From assembly GCF_035818615.1 (NCBI RefSeq), contig NZ_JAYKZY010000001.1:598501-662500 (forward strand): a DNA stretch of 64,000 bases, written 5' to 3'. Position 1 is the first letter of the stretch. Every line of letters starts with the position of its first letter. This document shows positions 28,897-37,363 of the stretch, piece after piece. The notes beneath the pieces are model-generated. The model worked only from the letters and a program-made list of their open reading frames with translations. It had not been told where the DNA came from and did not search any database. Position numbers and translations under genes: made by a program. The DNA is from Sphingobium sp. CR2-8. Lineage in GTDB: Bacteria > Pseudomonadota > Alphaproteobacteria > Sphingomonadales > Sphingomonadaceae.

Positions 28897-29148
28897 TCAT
28901 GTCAATTCGAGGTGTCGGCATTCTCCGAGTGAAGCGGGACGCTCATAGCTCGTTGCGGCGAAAGCCGAGTGGTACAAGGATAGCTGGCCACTGATTGCGG
29001 CCTGCTTGTAGAAGGAGGGCCCTTCGAAAAAGATGACCAAAGGCTCATCTGCAACGTGCGCATAGCCATGGTGGCCTGAGCCAAGATCGATAAGCAGTAT
29101 GTCACCGACCCTGCGACGTACCCGCTTCTGTTTTTGAGCCGTCACCAA
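28897..29148 (-). pseudogene. Cupin-like protein C-terminal fragment (uncertain)
   Basis: An 83-residue minus-strand frame has a strand pattern (GDILLIDLGSGHHGYAH followed by PLVIFFEGPSF) that recalls the C-terminal half of small cupins, where PxGxxH is followed by a VxxFGxGP strand. It has no ATG (the first start is GTG at 29148) and its 5' side runs into an IS5-type transposase scrap. It is therefore probably the tail of a gene cut by an insertion. I am not sure of the family. Confidence 0.35.
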
Positions 29149-29189
29149 GCCTGCGTCCCCCCTTTTTAACCGCCGTCATCTATGACGTG

Positions 29190-29280
29190 AGCCGCCGGAG
29201 CAGGTTGATCGCCATGGCAAGAGGATCATTGCTTCCGATACGTTCAGGCGCTTCTCATAATTGCGGACCAGCCTGCGCTA
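29190..29280 (-). mobile_element. IS5-type transposase C-terminal scrap
   Basis: The minus strand reads RLVRNYEKRLNVSEAMIL, then, one frame over, AMAINLLRRLTS and a stop. This is the familiar C-terminus of IS5-family transposases (R-LVRDYE...EAMI..AM..LMLRRL) with a one-base frameshift in the middle. Nothing else of the element remains. It abuts the end of the TolC-like gene (stop at 29278). Confidence 0.65.
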
Positions 29281-30717
29281 GCGCGTCAACCCAAGCGCGT
29301 CTTCATCGGCTGTTGCGGCGGCGAGCTCGGCTTTCGCCGCGGCAATGCGGGCCTGCGCCTCGATGAGCTTGACCTCGGCATTGGTTGCGCTTTCCTCGCG
29401 CTGATTGACCAGGAAGAAGTCGCTCGATCCCAGCTCGAAACGGCGACGTTCGGCTGCGGCCAGGCGCTGCGCCAGCACCCGTTCCTTCTCCGTCGTCGCG
29501 ACCAACTGGTTTGCTGTTTCGACCTCCAAGCCGATCGCGGTGACTTCGGCCCGGATCTTTTCGGCCAGAAACTGCTGCTTGACCGTCAGTTCGTCGATCT
29601 TCGCTTGGGTTTCGGCCAGCTTGCCCTTCGCCTTGCGGTTTTGCAGCGGTATTTTGAAAGTGACGCCGACGATCACTTCGAGCGGCGTGCGGCTCCGCCC
29701 GCCCAAACCTGCCGGGCCGACGTCCTTGGCGACCTCTCCCCCAAGGTCGAGCCGCGGCAGCATGTCATTGCGGGCAAGAGCGAGCTTGACGGTCGCCTTG
29801 TCGATTTCCTCCAACATGATGGCGAAGTCGGGACGGCCCTCCAGATTGAAGGCGGCCCCAGTCCTGATCCCGTCCAGCGCGGTCGCATCGGCTGGAAGCC
29901 GCGTTTCATCAACGACGATCGGCGCGCCCTCCGCGTCGCGATAATAGAGTGACAGCTTGACGGCGGCGGCCCGAAAATCCTGCCGCGCCTCTACGACATA
30001 AGCTTGTCGCCTGACGAGATTCACGTCGTTCTCTGCCAGCAGGATATCCGGTTTGGCCCCAAGCTGTACCTGACGTTTGATGCCGTTGGTGCGCCCCCCG
30101 GCCAGCGCCAGCAGCGCATCATAGGCTTTGAGCTTCAGTCCGGCGCCGACCCACTTCTGATAAGCCTCCACCGCGCGCGCCTGGACGCCGATGCTCGTGG
30201 CCTTGGTCTCGAACCTGGCGATGTCGATATCGTTGCTGGCCAGCCGAAATTCAGACCGCCGCGCATCAACCAGCCGGTCGCGGAGCAGCGAATAGAGCCC
30301 CCCGACCTTCAACTCGCCCAGGCGGTTCGTATAGGATTTATCTTCATAGACGGGGAAATCGCCGCGCGACGCCCGATACTGCCCGTAAAGATAGCCGCCA
30401 TTGTCACTCAGCGGCTGCTCGGCCTTGCTCGCGATTTCGGTGCCGTCATAATAGCCCTGCACGCGGCTGCGCCCTTCCACCGCGAATATGGTGTCGAACG
30501 CCCCCCGTGCGGTCAGCGCTCGCGCCTCCGCCTGCCGGTTGCGCGCCAGCGCCGCGATGATGTCGGGTGCGGCACGGGCCGACGATTGCAGCACCTCCTG
30601 CAACGTCAGCGGACCGGTGTTCGCCTGAGCGGAAGCGTTCGACAAAGCGTCCTGCGCCTTAGCCATAGTGGTCAGGGCAGCGCTTGCCATCAACGTGATG
30701 CCGATCACGATCCGCAT
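29278..30717 (-). CDS. TolC-family outer-membrane channel protein
   Basis: This is a 479-residue outer-membrane efflux channel. The signal peptide is MRIVIGITLMASAALTTMAKA. Long alpha-helical repeats typical of TolC follow (LTLQEVLQSSARAAPDIIAALARN, LEEIDKATVKLALARNDMLPRLDLGGE, near the end RRRFELGSSDFFLVNQREE). The ATG at 30717 lies 2 bp after the HlyD stop, so the trio is co-translated. It should form the outer-membrane exit duct for the ABC/HlyD pair encoded upstream. The 3' end touches an IS5 scrap, but the C-terminus looks complete. Confidence 0.9.
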   Translation of the reverse strand: MRIVIGITLMASAALTTMAKAQDALSNASAQANTGPLTLQEVLQSSARAAPDIIAALARNRQAEARALTARGAFDTIFAVEGRSRVQGYYDGTEIASKAEQPLSDNGGYLYGQYRASRGDFPVYEDKSYTNRLGELKVGGLYSLLRDRLVDARRSEFRLASNDIDIARFETKATSIGVQARAVEAYQKWVGAGLKLKAYDALLALAGGRTNGIKRQVQLGAKPDILLAENDVNLVRRQAYVVEARQDFRAAAVKLSLYYRDAEGAPIVVDETRLPADATALDGIRTGAAFNLEGRPDFAIMLEEIDKATVKLALARNDMLPRLDLGGEVAKDVGPAGLGGRSRTPLEVIVGVTFKIPLQNRKAKGKLAETQAKIDELTVKQQFLAEKIRAEVTAIGLEVETANQLVATTEKERVLAQRLAAAERRRFELGSSDFFLVNQREESATNAEVKLIEAQARIAAAKAELAAATADEDALGLTR

Positions 30718-30719
30718 CG

Positions 30720-31784
30720 TCACTTCTTTTTCTTTTCGATCGAGCTTTTGTCGGCCTTCTCCTGTGCTTTCTGAGCGACCTGATCCTGCCCGAAGTTCAG
30801 GGGAAAATCGTTGAGCTGGCGCCACAGTTCATAGCCGACGGTGACATTGTCGCCCTGTATCCAGCCCAATACCTTGCCGCCCTGGCGCACGAAACGACGC
30901 GCGGGCCATGCAGGCTTGCCGGGCATCGGTTCCACCAACACGCGGAACAGCCCGTCCGCGCGCGGCGTCGGATCCACGGAGCGAACCTGACCATCATAGA
31001 TGCCAACGGCAAAACCTGGCCAGCCGCTAAATTGAAAGGCGGGGAAGCCCTCAAATTCGAGCCGCACCGGGCGCCCCCGATCGACCAGGGGTATATCCCG
31101 CCCGTCGACAAACAATTCCACCGCCCGCTCGATGCGCTCGGGCGCAACGGTCGCCAGCATCGTTCCGGCGGAAATCAAGGCTCCACCCGCCGCCGCATTG
31201 AGATCCTGGATACGCCCGTCACGCGGCGCTGTGACGACCTGCGCCGACTGCCGCATCTGTTTGACCTCGATCTGCTTCAATTTCGCGCGCGCTTCGGCCA
31301 GCTTCGCGTTGGCATCGGCGACCTTGATCTGGGTCTGCTCATAGTCGCGCCGCGCGGCCAACCCTTCCGTAAAGAGCTGCGAGGTGCGACCCACGTCGAT
31401 CGAGGCGACAGCGCGGGCCTGTTCGATTGCCGCGATCTGCGCCTCCACTTCCGCCTTTTCCGCGGCCAGCCGTTCCAGGAAATTCGGATCGATATCGACC
31501 ACCTGCACGATCGGATCACCTGCTTTCACCAACTGGCCGTCCTGGACGAAGAAACGGTCCACGCGGCCCTCCACCATCGACGACACCTGTTGCAGCCGGT
31601 CGCCCGGATCCAGCGACGTGACCTGGCCGCCGCCCTGCGCCGTCTGTCGCCATGGTACGAAGAGGATCGCGACCGCCAGGCAGAGCCCAACCACAATGAG
31701 CCAGGCCATCACGATGACGACGCGCGGCGGGTTCAGCCCGGCAAGCGAGGGAAAGTGCGTCAGTTGCGTAGCGCTGATCGTCAC
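30720..31784 (-). CDS. HlyD-family periplasmic adaptor protein
   Basis: This is a 354-residue membrane-fusion protein. A single N-terminal transmembrane helix (VIVMAWLIVVGLCLAVAILFV) is followed by a biotinyl-lipoyl-like half (VDRFFVQDGQLVKAGDPIVQ), a coiled-coil hairpin (AEKAEVEAQIAAIEQARA ... AKLAEARAKLKQIEVKQM) and the second lipoyl half (VVTAPRDGRIQDLNAAAGG). The GTG start at 31784 overlaps the ABC stop as GTGA. A Lys-rich tail (SSIEKKKK) ends the protein. It is shorter than classical HlyD (about 480) and would bridge the ABC protein and the TolC-like channel. Confidence 0.9.
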   Translation of the reverse strand: MTISATQLTHFPSLAGLNPPRVVIVMAWLIVVGLCLAVAILFVPWRQTAQGGGQVTSLDPGDRLQQVSSMVEGRVDRFFVQDGQLVKAGDPIVQVVDIDPNFLERLAAEKAEVEAQIAAIEQARAVASIDVGRTSQLFTEGLAARRDYEQTQIKVADANAKLAEARAKLKQIEVKQMRQSAQVVTAPRDGRIQDLNAAAGGALISAGTMLATVAPERIERAVELFVDGRDIPLVDRGRPVRLEFEGFPAFQFSGWPGFAVGIYDGQVRSVDPTPRADGLFRVLVEPMPGKPAWPARRFVRQGGKVLGWIQGDNVTVGYELWRQLNDFPLNFGQDQVAQKAQEKADKSSIEKKKK

Positions 31785-33502
31785 GACTGAATCTCCCTTG
31801 CGGCAAGGAACTGCGACAGCGCCGCCTTGTCCCCGAAGCGACGCTGCGCCTGTGTGCCCAGCCATAAGGAGCTGTCGAGATCCGTGGCCTCTGGCCGTCC
31901 GGTGAACAGCAGCACCGTCGTCCCCTGCTCACGCAGCATCCTCAGCGTCGCGTGGAAAGCGCCGACGGGCATCATGTCGTACAGTTGGGACAATAGCAGC
32001 ACCTTGGGACGGCTGATCAGCGCGGCTGCGACCTTGAGCTGCATGACCTCGACGATGGAGAGCGGCGATCCTGAACTTGCCAATCGTGTATCGAGGCCGC
32101 TGGACAGACTGGAAATGCGCGTCGCGAGACCCACGACATCCAGCACCTTCATAGTTATCGCACTGTCCGTGTCGCCTCCAGCCGCGATGGTCAGATATTC
32201 GCGGATGGTGACATCGACGATGGTGGGCCGGTTGAGCACTACGACCGCCGACCGCAACAGATACATATCGAAGCTGCCAAGATCGCTGCCGCCGATAGTC
32301 AGCAGTCCGCGGTCCGGATTGACGTGGCGCTTGAGCAGCAGCGCGATCTGATTTTCGACGCCCGGTTCAGCCGCGACGACGGCCTGCTCTCCGCTGTCGA
32401 TCGCAAAGTCGAAGCGCGACCCGGCCAGTTCGACGTTTCGGAAGCGGACCGATCCGTCTGGCGGCGCTTGACCGCTCAGACCCAAAGGCTCCTGCGGGAT
32501 CGCGAAGATTTGCGACAGTTCTTCGGAGCTGGCGACTAGATCGTAAAATGTATCGAGATACCAGCCCAGCTGCGCGATGCCATAGAAGACTCCGGACAGG
32601 ATGAGCTCTGCCGCGACAAGTTGCCCGATCGACAGTTGTCCAGCGAGTATGAGGTTCCCGCCGAGCGCCAGCAGGGCTGAAGCGGCAAAGGCATAGACCA
32701 GGAAATAGGCCAGAGCCTGCGCAAAACTATAGCGGAAATAACGGCGATGAGCGCGGATGTAGTTCGCCGTCACGGCCTCCGAGCGATCCATCGCGAAGTT
32801 CAGATGCCGGGCCGATTTGTAGAAACCGTTGGATGCGCCGACGCTCTCCAGCCATTGCGCGGCTTCATGCTTGGCATGGGATACGCCGACGGCGCCCGTG
32901 ATTGCCCCATGGCGCCACAGCAGCCAGATCAGGAGGCAGGTCACCACCAGGATGATGTTGAATGCTAGGAAGAAGGGGTGGTAAAAGCTCGTGACCACCA
33001 GCCCCACCGCACCCTGAAGGACGATGGTGAACGCGCCGATCACAAGGCTGGGCACCGATTTCTGAACGACGACCATATCGAAGTAGCGGTTGAACAGGCT
33101 GCCCCGGCTTTCATCGGCAAAGAAAGGGTTCTGCGCGTGGACCGCCCGTACCGTGACTTCAGCGACCACCCGCGCGAACAGGCGACGTTCGAACATGGTC
33201 AGCAGATAAAGGCGTAGCGCGCTGAGGCACGCAACCAGCAGCAGGAGTACCAGCACGACGCCTGATAATATCCACAACGGCGCGACAAGCGCCGTACGTG
33301 CCACCGAATTGATGAGCAACTGGACGGAAATCGGCGTCGCCAAAGAGAGGAGCGTGATGGCGAGGGTGTAGACGATGCCAACATTGACATAGCCCCTGTC
33401 CGGGCCAACTATCTCGCCCACCCATGCGGCAGCTTGCCGCAAACCAAACTGCCCGCTAGCCAATTTTTTGAACCCCGGTTTTGACGTGCGTGATGTTATC
33501 AA
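31781..33502 (-). CDS. ABC exporter-like protein with catalytically degenerate nucleotide-binding domain
   Basis: This protein of about 573 residues has an ABC-exporter transmembrane domain with six predicted helices (VGIVYTLAITLLSLATPI, LWILSGVVLVLLLLVACLSA and others), followed by an NBD fold with no working motif. The Walker A position reads AAEPGVENQIALLL (no GKS/T). The signature is GSPLSIVEVMQ instead of LSGGQ. Walker B is KVLLLSQLYD instead of LLLDExxxxLD, and the H-loop is VLLFTGRP without His. The reading frame is intact and the surrounding fold is conserved, so this is not random decay. It is the first gene of an overlapping trio with HlyD and TolC. The start is uncertain: 33502 is a TTG, with another in-frame TTG further in and no early ATG. 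Confidence 0.85.
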   Translation of the reverse strand: MITSRTSKPGFKKLASGQFGLRQAAAWVGEIVGPDRGYVNVGIVYTLAITLLSLATPISVQLLINSVARTALVAPLWILSGVVLVLLLLVACLSALRLYLLTMFERRLFARVVAEVTVRAVHAQNPFFADESRGSLFNRYFDMVVVQKSVPSLVIGAFTIVLQGAVGLVVTSFYHPFFLAFNIILVVTCLLIWLLWRHGAITGAVGVSHAKHEAAQWLESVGASNGFYKSARHLNFAMDRSEAVTANYIRAHRRYFRYSFAQALAYFLVYAFAASALLALGGNLILAGQLSIGQLVAAELILSGVFYGIAQLGWYLDTFYDLVASSEELSQIFAIPQEPLGLSGQAPPDGSVRFRNVELAGSRFDFAIDSGEQAVVAAEPGVENQIALLLKRHVNPDRGLLTIGGSDLGSFDMYLLRSAVVVLNRPTIVDVTIREYLTIAAGGDTDSAITMKVLDVVGLATRISSLSSGLDTRLASSGSPLSIVEVMQLKVAAALISRPKVLLLSQLYDMMPVGAFHATLRMLREQGTTVLLFTGRPEATDLDSSLWLGTQAQRRFGDKAALSQFLAAREIQS

Positions 33503-33860
33503 ACAGTTCCGGACTTCGACAAGGCTTCAATGCTGCACGGCAACATTTGTTTACGCGAGAGTCATAACGGGCATAACGAAAGGAACTAGCCTATTGGCCA
33601 ACGCATCGCATACCGCGCGTTCCAGCGGAGGTGACCAAGGCCGCCCCAAAGTAAGAGCGTACAAGCACAAAAATTTGATTTCGCTGTGTTTCCTGTCTTG
33701 AGAAATGTGGTCGGACACATAGGAAAAATGTGCCGATCGTGGAAGCGCGTAGCGGCCCGTTCGCAAACATCCGTCATCACCACGAGGCAGATCGCCTCGT
33801 GGTGATGAGTAGCAATCCGCTTAAAAGGGATTCTTCCGCGACAACCCAGCCCTTAATAAC
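33503..33860. other. Intergenic region upstream of the ABC trio; hairpin near its end
   Basis: About 360 bases contain no supported gene. The left part should hold the promoter of the minus-strand ABC-HlyD-TolC operon. The right part holds a strong hairpin (listed separately) downstream of the minus-strand TBDR. Small open frames in both directions have no recognisable content. Confidence 0.4.
33775..33807 (-). terminator. Perfect 14-bp hairpin downstream of the TBDR at 33861-36686
   Basis: CATCACCACGAGGC (33775-33788) is the exact inverse complement of GCCTCGTGGTGATG (33794-33807), with a five-base loop. It lies 53 bases past the receptor stop on the minus strand. There is little T-run after it. 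The likeliest role is termination between the receptor gene and the ABC operon. Confidence 0.7.
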
Positions 33861-36686
33861 CTACATCTTATAGGACAGGCGCAGATAGCCGAACTGGCCG
33901 GGCACATCATAGCTGGTCGTATCGAAATTCGCACCATCACATGTGCCACAGAGCGGCGGATCCTTGTCGAACACATTGTTGACGCCAATCGTAAAACGGG
34001 CGCGATGATCCATCCAGTCGGGTGAGAAATAGGCCTGGAAGTCGCCATAGAAGGTGGCCTTCATGACGTTGCCGTCGCCTTCGGTGACCTTGCTGAGGTA
34101 ACGTCCGGTAAAGGACAGGCCATAAGCCTCCGTAGAATAGTCGATCGTCGCGTTCGCCTTGAAGTGCGGATAGGCCTGGTCACTCGACGCGCAACGCTCC
34201 GTGCCGGCACATTTGATCGTCGGCGCGCCCAGGTCGGCTGGAGGCTTGATGTTATATTTTAGAAGATAGGCGGCATTGACGTTGAGGCCGATCGAGCCGT
34301 TTCCAACCATCTTCGAACGGAAGTTCAGCGTACCGTCGATGCCGTCGGTTTCAATGGCATTAAGGTTCTGGAGCACGCCGTTAATGCCGGCAACTGCACC
34401 GCTGCCGGTGCGCGTGATCGCGGCGCAACTGATCGGGTCCGCCTCGAACGCGCAACGCTGCAGCGTCAGCGTTGCCGGCACAGAGTTGATCGCGTTCTTC
34501 AACGTGATCGTGTAATAATTGACGTCGATGCTGAATGCGCTGGCGAAGCTGTCGCGCGCCCAGGCCGGGCTGTAAACGCCGCCTGCAGTCCAGGTCTTGG
34601 AAGTTTCCGGCCTCAGGCCGGTAAAGCCCTGCGAAAAGACGCCAAGCTGGCCGCCCTGCGGTTCGGCATAGCTGCCGCTAGCTGGCACGCCGTTGGCGAT
34701 ACAGTTGGCTCGGACCGCTGCGTTGGCCTGCCAAGCGCTGCCCGCGACGTTGGTGCACGGGTCGTTGATCGTTGCGTCGGTACGCGAACGTCCAGCATAT
34801 AGTTCGCCGATGCTGGGCGCGCGTAGACTTTCCGCATAGCCTCCCCGCAGCAACAGGTCGCGGGTCGGCTTCCACAGGCCCGAGACGGTATAGGTCGTGT
34901 TGCTACCGAAGCTCGAATAGTTGGAATGGCGCACTGCCCCGTCCAGTTCCAGCTTTTGGAAGAAGGGTGTGTCGGCCAAGATCGGAATGCGCAGTTCGCC
35001 ATAAAATTCATCGACGTTGAAACCGCCACGCGCCGGACTGGTCGGCACGTCCGCACCCAGGCCAGCAGTGATGATCGGATCGGGCGTATAAGATGCCTGC
35101 TGATCGCGATGTTCATAGCCGACCGCGAAGCCGACTGCGCCTGCGGGCAATTCGAACAGATCGCCCGACAGGTTGGCGGTGACATCCCACAACTCCTGCT
35201 CACTGCGATCACGCTGATCGAAGGTGACATAATCGAGCATCGCCTGGGTGATCGACCCGGCGCCGCCGAAAATGTTGAACGGCACGCAGTTGCCGGTACA
35301 GTTGCCGACAGGACCCAATGCCTGGGCAAGCCTTGCAGCGTTGAGATTGCCGGTAAAGGTCTGGCGCGCGTTGTTGGTGCCGTAGCTGCCGTTGACGTCC
35401 CAATACCATTTGCGTTCGCCGACATCGAACATACCCTCCAGCGTCGCCGCCATCGTCAGCGTGTCGACTTGCTGACTGAAGATGCGCGGGCCGCCTTCCA
35501 CGAAGCGACGGCGGATAGTGGAATAATTGGCGGGCGTACCGTCCGCGCCAGACGACAAGGTCACGCCGAACGGGTTGAACGGATTGCTGGCATCGACCGA
35601 GATCGTGTCGAGCAGGTTGCCATTGCCCGCATCCGGCCCGATGAACAGTGGCAGAAACGCTGCCTGCGTCGTGGATTCGCGATGCTGATAGACCAGTCGC
35701 GTACGCAGACTGACGGCATCGGAAAACTCGAACTTGCCGTTCAGGAACGCGCCATAGCGCTCGGATGGAGTCAGCAGATAATTAAACGGCGCGAAGTTGA
35801 AGGAGTCGGTCGATGAACTATAGTTGCGATAGTCGCTCGCGACTGGCCTACGACCGATGATCGGACTGCCGAGCGTGAGACTGCGTCCCAGCACATCATA
35901 GCGGCCATTGGGCGTGGCGCTGGAACAGCCGCCGTCGGCGCAGCTTGTGCCGCCCGCCGCAGGCCATTGCGAAATGGAACGGTCGGCGGTGCTGACGCCT
36001 TCCTGCTTCACATAATTGCCGCCAAAGACGATCGATACGCGATCCGACTGGATGCCGTAGCTCGCGTTGATGTCGTAGGTATGCCCGTCGCCCTGACGAT
36101 AGGTTCCGAACTGGGCCGACATATCCAGCCCCTTTTGCGACTGTCGCGTGATGATGTTCACCACGCCGGCGACGGCGTCCGAACCATAAAGGGGGGACGC
36201 GCCCGATTGCAGCACTTCCACCCGCTCGATCATGCTTTGCGGAATAGTGTTGAGATCCACCGAGGCCGGAATGCCGCCCGCTGCCGAACCGTTGACGTAG
36301 CGCATACCATCGACCAGCACGAGCGTCCGCTTGGCACCCAGATAGCGCAGGTCGATCTCAGCTGAACCGGAGCTCACACCCGTGCCGTCGGGCGGGCCGC
36401 CAATATTGCCGGCATTGTTGGTCTTGGTGTTGAGGCCGCCCGCAGCGCTCGGGATACGTTGCAGCACGTCGGCGATAGAGGATAGGCCGGTCCGCGCGAT
36501 CGATTCCGGATCGACTGTGACGATCGGCTTGTCCTGTTCGGTAGGATCGCGGCGGATGCGCGAACCAGTGACGATGATCGCGCCTCCGTCATCAGCCTGC
36601 GGAGCGGTGGATTGCGCGAAGGCAGGCGCTGCTGCGCCCAGCGCCGAGAGCATGACGCCGCAATATAAGGCATTTTTCAACCGCAT
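33861..36686 (-). CDS. TonB-dependent receptor
   Basis: This 941-residue outer-membrane receptor belongs to the large sphingomonad class whose plug begins [10 protein letters not shown]. The signal peptide ends PAFAQ. Plug motifs include [13 protein letters not shown] and [20 protein letters not shown]. The barrel ends [10 protein letters not shown]. The ATG at 36686 is chosen because AAGGGG precedes it; an in-frame GTG at 36695 is less likely. It is encoded alone, with a hairpin after it. The downstream neighbour on the same strand is the degenerate ABC trio. The substrate is unknown, and a link to the trio is possible but unproven. Confidence 0.93.
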   Translation of the reverse strand: MRLKNALYCGVMLSALGAAAPAFAQSTAPQADDGGAIIVTGSRIRRDPTEQDKPIVTVDPESIARTGLSSIADVLQRIPSAAGGLNTKTNNAGNIGGPPDGTGVSSGSAEIDLRYLGAKRTLVLVDGMRYVNGSAAGGIPASVDLNTIPQSMIERVEVLQSGASPLYGSDAVAGVVNIITRQSQKGLDMSAQFGTYRQGDGHTYDINASYGIQSDRVSIVFGGNYVKQEGVSTADRSISQWPAAGGTSCADGGCSSATPNGRYDVLGRSLTLGSPIIGRRPVASDYRNYSSSTDSFNFAPFNYLLTPSERYGAFLNGKFEFSDAVSLRTRLVYQHRESTTQAAFLPLFIGPDAGNGNLLDTISVDASNPFNPFGVTLSSGADGTPANYSTIRRRFVEGGPRIFSQQVDTLTMAATLEGMFDVGERKWYWDVNGSYGTNNARQTFTGNLNAARLAQALGPVGNCTGNCVPFNIFGGAGSITQAMLDYVTFDQRDRSEQELWDVTANLSGDLFELPAGAVGFAVGYEHRDQQASYTPDPIITAGLGADVPTSPARGGFNVDEFYGELRIPILADTPFFQKLELDGAVRHSNYSSFGSNTTYTVSGLWKPTRDLLLRGGYAESLRAPSIGELYAGRSRTDATINDPCTNVAGSAWQANAAVRANCIANGVPASGSYAEPQGGQLGVFSQGFTGLRPETSKTWTAGGVYSPAWARDSFASAFSIDVNYYTITLKNAINSVPATLTLQRCAFEADPISCAAITRTGSGAVAGINGVLQNLNAIETDGIDGTLNFRSKMVGNGSIGLNVNAAYLLKYNIKPPADLGAPTIKCAGTERCASSDQAYPHFKANATIDYSTEAYGLSFTGRYLSKVTEGDGNVMKATFYGDFQAYFSPDWMDHRARFTIGVNNVFDKDPPLCGTCDGANFDTTSYDVPGQFGYLRLSYKM

Positions 36687-37363
36687 GATTTGCACCCCTT
36701 GACCGTCGTTCTCGTGGAGTGTTGCGAGTCTGCTTCAGGCTGGCAATTGCGTTTCTTGTGCAGCGCGTCATATTCACACTATTGTTGTAATATGTTGCTT
36801 GATCGCAACAAACGCCAGTTGGCGGCGGTCGGGGCCTGCGGGCAATCTTGTCCTGATGCCGAACATATATTGCTATTGCGAACCGATTGTAAGCGTGTGC
36901 GCGTCAATAGCTGAGGCGCGCGTCGCCCCGTCGCCATGAGTCAGCGCCGCGACCAAAGCCGGGTGGATCGCCTTGCCCCGATAGCCACTTCAGATAATCC
37001 GATCATCCGAACAATCCTGCCTGGCGCACCTCCGCCTGTCACGCCTAATGAATCAGACGATACGATCAAACATATGGGTTCTTGGATATACCGAAATACA
37101 TGCGATTAATTGATGATCGCATTTTAATCGAACCAATACAAACCACCTTACTTTACTAAATGATCCATCGTCGTAGATATTATATACTATTTCGGCGATC
37201 AACACTGGCCACAAGCGTAGCGGTGAATTTTCCTGCACTGGCCGTAGCTAATGACTTAAAAATGCAACAAAAAACTTTGTCCCCACTTTAGATTTTCGGG
37301 CCTCTCCCCTGCCGACAGCTTCGACCGGATCGGTCGATGTGTGACGCGAAGAAAGGGACGATC
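36687..37363. other. Long divergent intergenic region between two TBDR genes
   Basis: About 680 bases contain no supported gene. They separate receptors read away from each other and should contain both promoters. The stretch 37070-37200 is AT-rich. A palindrome, CGACCG GAT CGGTCG at 37322-37336, lies 27 bases before the ATG at 37364 and could be an operator or a leader hairpin. I found no riboswitch or small RNA I could defend. Confidence 0.45.
37322..37336. promoter_or_regulatory. Palindrome upstream of the TBDR start
   Basis: CGACCG, three bases, then CGGTCG form a perfect 6-bp inverted repeat 27 bases before the start codon and just upstream of the ribosome site (GAAAGGGACG). It could be a repressor operator or a short RNA hairpin. 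No factor can be named. Confidence 0.3.
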
